From positions 580,656,471 through 580,720,470 of the forward strand of contig NC_053390.1 of NCBI RefSeq assembly GCF_905171765.1: a stretch of 64,000 bases of DNA, written 5' to 3'. A program made the translations under genes and the position numbers. Positions 55,863 through 64,000 of this stretch are shown piece by piece. Under the pieces are notes generated by a model that worked only from the letters and a program-made list of their open reading frames with translations, did no database searches and was not told where the DNA came from. Source of the DNA: Bufo bufo (Eukaryota > Chordata > Amphibia > Anura > Bufonidae). The number at the start of each line of letters is the position of its first letter. The stretch's first letter is position 1.

Positions 55863-57480
55863 CTAACTCCTAATGTGAATACCAGCCAAAGCAGACCATA
55901 TAAGTGCAGGGTACTTCAGATCAAAAATTGATCTGTAATGCACAATGCACACATATCTCATGAGATAGGGACAAGGAAAAACATAATATCCTCTAATGAT
56001 AATGAAACAATAAATCCGATTTATAATTGAGGCCCGGGGAAATCTCGTGGCTAATTGATATATCCAAAAAGCTTCCCGATGCAATAGTTTTTTTCTCCAG
56101 TCCCCCCCTCTTACAGGTTTAGTGACCTTTTCGATTCCATAGCATCTGAATGATGAAATATTACCGTTGTGTTCAGAAATAAAGTGTTTACTTGCACCTG
56201 ACATGGAACTCGTGGACATAAATGACCTTTTGGATAAATGTTTCGCTATCCTCTTTTTGAGTTTTCTAGTTGTACATCCTACATATTTTAGGTGACAGCA
56301 GATGCATTCAATAATGTAGACAACATACTGACTTTCACAATTTATGTAATGTGCAATGTCATATCTATGATTATCGCTGGCAGTAAATGAACTTTATTTC
56401 AGCATATACTGGCAAACATTACAGCTCAGTGAGCCACATCGCACCGCGCCTTTATATGTTAACCAAGTCCCCTTATCTCCCATAGGACGGGATATGAAGA
56501 GACTTGGTGACAGTTGATCTCCCAAAGTTGCACTACGTCTGACCACAAAATTGCAGCCATTTTTGAGAACATCAGCTAAAATGGAATCTTGATACAGTAT
56601 GGGTAAGTTTTTTTGTATAATCCCCACAACCTGTTTATATTCCTTGCTGAAAGTGGTGGAAAAAGTATCATTATAATCCTGTTCATTTTTGTTACCAATG
56701 CTTTGGGCTCGGGTGATGGACCACCGGGGATAACCTCTTGACTGCAAGCGTTTACACATGTCATGGCTCTGTTAAATAAATGTATGCTTAGAGGAGCAAG
56801 ATCTCTTCACCCTAGTCCAGGGATGGCCAACCTGAGGCTCTCCAGCTGTTGCAAAACTACAACTCCCAGCATGCCCAGACTGCCTACAGGTATCAGCCTA
56901 CAGCAAAGCATGGTGGGAGTTGTAGTTTTACAGCAGCTGGAGAGCCACAGGTTGGCCAGCCCTGCCCTAGTCAGTTCCCCCACAGGTATGGCCTTAAGGG
57001 TATGAGCAGTGTGATTGCTTTTGGCAAGTAAAACTGGGACGCCTGCAACCGAATTCCCAATAAGGTATAGATTGAGAAAGGAAGTCTGAGCTCCTTCATT
57101 ATTCCCAGTGAATTGTATATTACAAGGGTTATTAATATACCTCAAACGCCGGTATAGACTCTACATGACCATCCCAAACAATTAAAATATCATCTATGTA
57201 GCGTCCGTACCAGCACATCTCCTCCCTAAAAGGGTTATCAGTGCAGTATATGTATTTCTCTTCCCACATGACATGAACAAGTTAGCCTGGGATGGTGAAA
57301 ATGAATCCCCATTGGCGCACCTCTGGTTTGCAAAAAGAAATAATTTGAACAAAGGAAAAATAGTTATGCATCAAGAGATAATTCAATACATCAATAATAA
57401 ATTTGCATAGTTCCCCTGTGTAGTGTCCATATTTATACAGATGGTGTTTCTAGTTAGGGTTTCTGTTTGTATCAGGCCAC
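55863..57480 (-). pseudogene. Second Penelope-like element, 5'-truncated
   Basis: The RT end is visible as GRYIDDILIVWDG near 57180; RT C-terminus and linker follow at 56759-56394 (GSLSCNVCQYM). The GIY-YIG domain (YVVYIIEC, KYVGCTT near 56320, then HREAFWIYQLATRFPR) lies further downstream. A 147-bp MITE interrupts it. The protein differs clearly from the 38498-53453 PLE, so it is a separate lineage. No hammerhead-like motif seen in its tail. Confidence 0.82.
56818..56964. mobile_element. 147-bp hAT-type MITE, perfect 8-bp TSD
   Basis: Ends CAGGGATGGCCAACCTG and complement, TSD CCCTAGTC at 56810-56817 and 56965-56972. The arms include ACTACAACTCCCAGCATGC and its inverted partner, so the element is nearly one long hairpin. 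Confidence 0.92.
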
Positions 57481-57484
57481 AAGG

Positions 57485-58005
57485 ATTGTTGACTATTCAT
57501 CACAAAGACCTCTCAGTTAAAGTTACAGTTCACACCAGAGATCAAATAAATTTCACCATAAACTCAAGCTAGGCTGGCATTTACTTAGAAGAAACACTAA
57601 GACACATGCCACATGGCGAGTTATTGGAATACTGTAGACTAGAGCATGATAATATTGTAAGCTGTTGTGCTGCACCGCAGGCTAGCCCGCTCTACGCGCC
57701 CAAATGTTTGTTTATGATTTTCTTAGTCTAATAACAGGTAAAGCATGGCTGTTTTAGTTGAGCCCTCCAGTAGGTAAATTACCGCTTTTAACTTCAGCAT
57801 CCACCAGAGGGCACCGCACTATGCAGCACAAGGTCTCAGCCGTCTGGCTAGGTGTATGTAAATTTTAATTGTGTGTTACCAGCATTTGTGGTTGTACTCA
57901 TTGCCATGTTTAAGTAAAATACTGTTTTGACAAAACTGGTCGTGGAGTTGCTTTCCTCATTCGTGACTTTGCTGTATCCTGGGGAGGCCACCCTGGTCGG
58001 CTTAC
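57485..58005. other. Unassigned, possibly an old LTR
   Basis: No coding region. Composition and a TAAAATACTGTTTTGAC tail loosely suggest an LTR, but I found neither LTR limits nor a TSD. Confidence 0.3.
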
Positions 58006-59505
58006 ACCTCGTTCACATTTCTGTTTTTCACTGATGTGTGCTGCTCGCTTTTTCACGGACAGCACACGTACCCATTGATTTAAATGTGTCTGTTCACATT
58101 TCAGTATTTTTTTTAGGGATCGACCGATATTGTTTTTTTAGGGCCGATACCGATACCGATAATTTGTGAACTTTCAGGCCGATAGCCGATAATTTATACC
58201 GATATTCTGGGAATTTTTTATTTTTGAGAAAAAAAAAAAATTCCTACACAAATCTGCTGAAAATTAATATGTTTATTGTTAATGTGTATTTTTTGGTTTA
58301 TTGTTAATGTGTATTTTTTTTATAAGTCTTTTTCATTTATACTTAATATTTTTGTGTTTTTTTTTTTACTAACTTTTAGCCCCCTTAGGGACTAGAACCC
58401 TTGTCCTATTCCCCCTGATAGATCTCTATCAGGGTGAATAGGAGCTCACACTGTCCCTGCTGCTCTGTGCATAGTGCACACAGCAGCATGGAGCTTACCA
58501 TGGCAGCCAGGGCTTCAATAGTGTCCTGGCTGCCATGGTAACCGATCGGAGCCCCAGGCTTACACAGCTGGGGCTCCGATCGGAGGAGCAGGGGAGAGGG
58601 GATCCTGTGGCCACTGCCACCAATGAGTAATACTGGGTGGGGGGGCGCACTGCGCCACCAATGTTTTTACTAATGGCCGGGATTGGGGTGGGGGCACACT
58701 GCGCCACCAATGATTAATACTGGGGGGCTTGGGGGGGGGCGCACTGCGCCACCAATGAAGATAAGTCTCTCAATCATTCATATACAGGAGGCGGGAGCTG
58801 GCTGCAGAATCACATAGCCGGCTCCCGACCTCTATGAGCGGTAGCTGCGATCCGCGGCACCTGAGGAGTTAACTACCGCGGATCACAGCTATCGCTCATA
58901 GAGGTCGGGAGCCGGCTATGTGATTCTGCAGCCAGCTCCCGCCTCCTGTATATGAATGAATGAAAGGCTTATCTTCATTGGTGGCGCAGCGGCCACAGCC
59001 CCTCCCCTCCTCTTGTCTTCTCTTCTGTCATTGGCGGCAGCAGCAGCAGCACAGGGGGAGGAGACACTGCTTCCTTCTCCCCTGTGCTGCGGAGGGAACA
59101 CAGAACGCGCTGAGAGCAGCGCGTTCTGTGTTCCCCATACGTTATCGGTATATCGGCAAAATAGATGCCGATACCGATAACGTTCAAAATCCTCAATATC
59201 GGCCGATAATATCGGCCAAACCGATAATCGGTCGATCCCTAATTTTTTTTACTGACTGTGGGTCAGTAAAATAATCACGGAGACATGCACTACTTTGATC
59301 CATGATGGGGACCAATCACGCCTATTAAAGTCTATGGGTCCGTGAAAATCACTGACACACATCCGTGTTGTATCCGTGTTGCATCTGTTTTTCACTGAAG
59401 ACTAATAGGAGATTCTTTGGAAATTAATTTTCAGCTGAGCAACGTCAGTGAATTAAGGATAACACATGGATGGTAAAAACGGACACACAGATCAACCACA
59501 GACCA
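58006..59505. mobile_element. Degenerate MITE-like sequence split by a hAT
   Basis: TTCACATTTCTGTTTTTCAC at about 58013 and TGTTTTTCACTGAAG near 59388, with TCACGGACAGCACAC and GGGTCCGTGAAAATC, resemble the Harbinger-type MITEs elsewhere in the window. Ends are not clear. Confidence 0.45.
58114..59241. mobile_element. hAT element (TAGGGATCGACCGATA ends), copy 1
   Basis: Inverted ends TAGGGATCGACCGATAT and ATCGGTCGATCCCTA, TSD ATTTTTTT on both sides (58106-58113, 59242-59249). The interior carries GATACCGATA repeats near both ends, hairpins with GGAGCCGGCTATGTG and ATGGCAGCCAGG, and GGGGGCGCACTGCGCCACC units. Non-autonomous. Confidence 0.85.
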
Positions 59506-59506
59506 A

Positions 59507-61416
59507 CATTGGAATTTGGGCCCCTTTGCGCACCTAGGCTGCAAAAAAGTGTCACACATGTGGTATCGCCGTACTCAGGAGAAGTAGGGCAATGTGTTTT
59601 GGGGTGTATTTTTATATATACCCATGCTGGGTGAGAGAAATATCTCTGTAAAATGACAACTTTGTATAAAAAATGGGAAAAGTTGTCTTTTACAGAGATA
59701 TTTATCTCACACAGTATGGGTATATGTAAAAATACACCCCAAAACACATTGCCCTACTTCTCCTGAGTACGTCGATACCACATGTGTGACACTTTTTTGC
59801 AGCCTAGGTGCGCAAAGGGGCCCATATTCCAATGAGTATCTTTACGATTTCACAGGGCATTTTTTACGCATTTGGATTCCAAACTACTTCTCACGCTTTA
59901 GGTCCCCTAAAATGCCAGTGCAGTATAAATACCCCACAAGTGACCCCATTTTGGAAAGAAGACACCCCAAGGTATTTCGTGAGGGGCATGGCGAGTTCAT
60001 GTAAAATTGTATTTTTTGTCACAAGTTAGTGGAATATGAGACTTTTTAAGAAAAAAATAAAATAAAAAAATCATTTTCGGCTAACTTGTGCCAAAAAAAA
60101 ATATTCTAGGAACTCGCCATGCCCCTCACGGAATACCTTGGGGTGTATTCTTTCCAAAATGGGGTCACTTGTGGGGTATTTATACTGCCCTGGCATTTTA
60201 GGGGCCCTAAAGCGTGAGAAGTAGTTTGGAATCCAAATGCGTAAAAAATGCCCTGTGAAATTCTAAAGATACTCATTGGAATTTGGGCCCCTTTGTGCAC
60301 CTAGGCTGCAAAAAAGTGTCACACATGTGGTATCGCCGTACTCAGGAGAAGAAGGGCAATGTGTTTTGGGGTGTATTTTTTACATATACCCATACTGTGT
60401 GTGAGAAATATCTCTGTAAAATGACAACTTTGTATAAAAAAAATGGGAAAAGTTGTCTTTTACAGAGATATTTATCTCACCCAGCATGGGTATATGTAAA
60501 AATACACCCCAAAACACATTGCCCTACTTCTTCTGAGTACGGCGATACCACATGTGTGACACTTTTTTGCAGCCTAGGTGCGCAAAGGGGCCCAAATTCC
60601 AATGAGTACTTTTAGGATTTCACAGGGCATTTTTACGCATTTGGATTCCAAACTACTTCTCACACTTTAGGGCCCCTAAAATGCAAGGGCAGTATAAATA
60701 CCCCACAAGTGACCCCATTTTAGAAAGCAGACACTCCAAGGTATTCCGTGAGGGGTATGGTGAGTTCATGTAAAATTTTATTTTTTGTCACAAGTTAGTG
60801 GAATATGAGACTTTGTAAGAAAAAAAAAAAAACATTTTCCGCTAACTTGTGACAAAAAATAAAAACTTCCATGAACTCACTATGCCCATCAGCGAATACC
60901 TTAGGGTGTCTACTTTCGGAAATGGGGTCATTTGTCGGGTGTTTCTACTGTCTGGGGATTGTAGAACCTCAGGAAACATGACAGGTGTTCAGAAAGTCAA
61001 AGTGCGTAAATTCACATTTTTGCACCATAGTTTGTAAACGCTATAACTTTTACCCAAACCAATAAATATACACTTATTGCATTTTTTTGTTATCAAAGAC
61101 ATGTAGAACAATAAATTTAGAGAAATATTTATATAGAAATGTAGTTATATTTGAAAAAATTTACAACAGAAAGTGAAAAATGTCATTTTTTTTGCTAAAA
61201 TTTCGGTCAATTTCGATTAATATCAAAAAAAGTTAAAATGTCAGTAGCAATGAAATACCACCAAATGAAAGCTCTATTAGTGAGAAGAAAAGAAGGTAAA
61301 ATTCATTTGGGTGGTAAGTTGTATGACCGAGCAATAAACCGTGAAAGTAGTGTAGTGCAGAATTGTAAAAAGTGGTCTGGTCATTAAGGGGGTTTAAGCT
61401 AGGGGAGCTGAGGTGG
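59507..61416. mobile_element. TTAA element, right part, palindrome-rich
   Basis: The right end GGGGAGCTGAGGTGG is followed by TTAA at 61417-61420, as in 22541-26079. The left end is missing. Two ~300-bp palindromes (about 59510-59830 and 60280-60600), both built from TGGTATCGCCGTACTCAG and TACCCAT arms, alternate with a third built from GTGGGGTATTTATACTGCC arms (about 59880-60210). Confidence 0.75.
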
Positions 61417-61421
61417 TTAAA

Positions 61422-61690
61422 GGTTATATCAGCGTTGGAGCGTTATCAGAGAAGCGGCTGATATCAGTCACATAGGATGTAATGTCTCTGGAGGTTATAT
61501 CAGCACTGGAGCATTATAAGAGGGGCGGCTGATATCGGTCACGTGATGTAATGTCTCTGGAGGTTATATCAGTGCTGGAGCGTTATAAGAGGAGCGGCTG
61601 ATATCAGTCACATATGATGTAATGTCTCTGGAGGTTATATTAGCGCTGGAGCGTTATAAGAGGAGCAGCTGATATCAGTCACATATGACT
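61422..61690. repeat. Minisatellite, about 70-bp unit x 4
   Basis: GGTTATATCAGCGCTGGAGC with GGCTGATATCAGTCACAT recurs at 61422, 61493, 61562 and 61633. Directly follows the TTAA end. Confidence 0.88.
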
Positions 61691-62870
61691 GTGGATAGGT
61701 CATCAGTATCTGGTTGGTGGGGGTCTGACACCCGGGACTAGGGATCGACCGATATAGATTTTTTTAGAGACGATAACCTGTGAACTTTCAGGCCGATAGC
61801 CGATAATTTATACCGATATTCTGTGCATTTTCATTTAAAAAAAATAATAAATTCCTACACAAATCTGTTGTTAAATGAAGAGATGCCATTATATATCTTA
61901 AGATTAAATATTTATACTTAATATTTTGGTGTTTTTTATTTAATAACTATTTCCCCCTTAGGGGCTAGAACCTGGGATCTTTTGATTCCTTGTCCTATTC
62001 ACCCTAATAGATCTCTATTAGGGTGAATAGGACCTCACACATAGTACACACAGCAGCAGGTAGCTGACTATGGCAGCCAGGGCTTCAATAGCGTCCTGGC
62101 TGCCATGGTAACTGATCGGAGCCCCAGGATTACACTGCTGGGGCTCCGATCAGAACCTGCCACTGCCACCAATGAAGATAACTTGCCCATTAATTCAAAT
62201 ATAGTGACACCTGACCTCTATGAGAGGTAGCTGCGATCCGCAGCAGGGGTTAACAGGGCAGGTGCGGCAGGGGTTAACTGCCGCGGATCGCAGTTACCTC
62301 TCATAGAGGTCGGGTGCAGCTATATGATTCACCCGCCTCCTATATTTGAATTAATAACTGAGTTAACATCATTGGTGGTGCAATGGCCGCAGCCCCTCCC
62401 CTCCTCTTCCCCTCTTGACTATCACTGGTGGCAGTGGCAGCAGCGGCACAGGGGGGAGGGACTGCTTCCTTCTCCCCTGTGCTGCTGAGGGAATATTGAT
62501 CGTGTTGATAGCAGCGCGATCCATGTTCGTGATTCGTTATCGGCATATCGGCAAGGTTAGATGCTGATACCGATAACTTTGAAAATCCTGAATATCGGCC
62601 GATAATGTAGGTAAATACGATAATCGGTCGATCTCTACCTGGGACCACTGCCGATCAGCTGTTTGAGAAGGCACCGGGGCTCCTGTGAGCCCTGTGCCCT
62701 TCTCTGTGATTTTTCTAGGCCATGTGACGTCACGTTCATTGATCAAGTGGCCTAGGAGCAGCTCAGCCCTATAGAAGTGAAAGGGGCTGAGCATGATACC
62801 AAGCACAGCCGCTATAGAATGTACGGCGCTGAGCTTGGTGAGCTGTGAGGAGGCCGGGGCACTACTGCGA
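61691..62870. repeat. Dispersed repeat split by a hAT
   Basis: GTGGATAGGTCATCAGTATC before the insertion and CCGATCAGCTGTTTGAGAAG after it match the fragment at 44137-44428. The inserted element is 61739-62637. Confidence 0.65.
61739..62637. mobile_element. hAT element (TAGGGATCGACCGATA ends), copy 2
   Basis: Ends TAGGGATCGACCGATA and TCGGTCGATCTCTA. The flanks CCCGGGAC (61731-61738) and CCTGGGAC (62638-62645) match at 7 of 8. Same internal hairpins as copy 1 with deletions. Confidence 0.85.
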
Positions 62871-63184
62871 TCACTTCAATAAACTTATCCTTTTCAATAT
62901 GCAGGAAACATTACCTTCACTTTGGATATTGTTTAGGCTGGCTGGGGGACTGGGTGGTTCATCTAGGACATGGAATGTCCATGTGTGACTCCTGTCTAAA
63001 CTACTGACTGTAAATAACAGATACAGTTATCAACTAAATAGGTTGCTTAAGGAGAAACAATTTGATATAGTGCAGTGCACAATACTGTTCTGTTTAGCAT
63101 ACTGTTACTGTATTGTGTGCTAAAATGCATACATTCATGTGTGCGAGACTGAAAAATGAACAAGTAATATCTCCAGCTCTAGGG

Positions 63185-63240
63185 TGGGCCCCCAAAATCA
63201 ATTCCACTGGTGGGCCCTAGGCGCCCCAGTCCGACACTGC
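63185..63240 (-). mobile_element. hAT-type terminal fragment
   Basis: On the minus strand the end reads CAGTGTCGGACTGGGGCGCC then TAGGGCCCACCAG. The other end was not found. A second end-like stretch (CAAGGGTGCACC on the minus strand, near 63318) resembles the 15480 hAT terminus. Confidence 0.5.
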
Positions 63241-63324
63241 CCTTTCATGCCTCCCTCATGCCCCTACCTGTTGCTGCCTGAGGCGATCGCCTCACCTGGC
63301 CTCATTGGTGGTGCACCCTTGCCC

Positions 63325-64000
63325 ACACCCTGAAGCAGCTAGAGACCTGTAGAGAAGCCGGTTGGGACTAATGAGACCAGCCAGCCTACCAGTAGATGAG
63401 CTGCATTTACCACAGCATAATTGTGACACTGCAAAGTGTGTGAAGTGAGATGCAAGGAGATACTGCAACCTGGGTGCCCCTGTTCGGATTATTGTCATAA
63501 GGAGAAAGTGGTATGGCTTGTAAAGCAGCTACAGTGCAATGTACGCAGAGTGTGAGGAAGCTTTTACCTGTTAAAGAGACAGTGTCTATGTCCGTTAACT
63601 TGTAGCACTAAGCCTATGCTTTCTATGACAAGCTCTTGTAACCATGAGATTCTTGGACCACATAAAACTATAACCATTAAGCATTTTGCCTCCTGTAAGA
63701 TTGTTGTAACTGTCAAGTTTGTTGCCCCATGTGAGCTCTGTAAAAGCATCTGCTCAACATTACATCTGTGTCCGTCTGTTTTCTTCCACCATCCTTGAGT
63801 GGAGAGCCGGGCATACCTGACCAAAAAGATTCTTACGTAAGATCTAACCCCCTTACATACCCAGTATTTTGTTTATGGCTTTTTTTTTTTGGGCTAAGTG
63901 GTGTTTTATCAAAATGCAGCTTGCTCTAGGTATGGCATTTTTCTAGATTTTTACCATAGTTTTCTCTATAGGACTTCTAAAATGGAATAAAAACCAAAAC
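63325..64000. other. Unassigned sequence
   Basis: No gene or family recognised on either strand. The short frames show no known domain. Confidence 0.4.

Overview
The window looks like transposon-dense intergenic DNA from an anuran amphibian (inference). The basis is the mix of families: CR1/L2-type LINE, Tc1 with IR/DR ends, Gmr1-like and sushi-like chromovirus Gypsy elements, GIY-YIG Penelope-like elements (PLEs), and many TWA-, TTAA- and 8-bp-TSD DNA elements. I recognise no host protein gene, rRNA, tRNA or CRISPR array. Every recognisable coding stretch is transposon-derived, and only one is intact.

Layout. 1-5550: the right end of a TTAA-type element, a hAT-like end with a MITE nested in a MITE, and a LINE start, the whole tandemly duplicated (about 2.32 kb x 2). 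5057-8430: a decayed CR1/L2-like LINE with two MITEs in it. 8690-12122: minisatellite, hAT ends and a hAT element with an 8-bp TSD. 12322-15352: a short Gmr1-like Gypsy with internal deletion. 15480-22300: two hAT elements with internal minisatellites, a Tc1 fragment and unassigned DNA. 22307-31596: one Tc1 element swollen to 9.3 kb by a TTAA element (itself holding a 193-bp satellite made from a MITE), two copies of a foldback element and a MITE. 31600-35340: TTAA-element end, a 30-bp minisatellite and PLE-like tails with hammerhead-like motifs. 35345-55094: a second Gmr1-like Gypsy on the minus strand, split by a PLE with a 14-bp TSD. The PLE is itself invaded by two Tc1 elements (one carrying a hAT), a solo LTR and an intact chromovirus. 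55095-64000: a MITE, a second PLE, two hAT elements of one family each sitting in another element, a TTAA element and unassigned DNA.

How the pieces fit. The target-site duplications let the minus-strand nest be read as a history: Gmr1 element, then PLE, then Tc1b, the solo LTR, Tc1a and the chromovirus, with a hAT landing in Tc1b. The chromovirus (45856-51193) is probably the youngest: its two 491-bp LTRs look identical by eye, its 5-bp TSD is perfect, and its 1443-codon gag-pol frame is open. Its LTR also holds a TATA box placed so that the predicted first 10 transcript bases are complementary to the 10 bases two nucleotides past the LTR. That is the arrangement expected for Tf1/sushi-type self-priming of reverse transcription.
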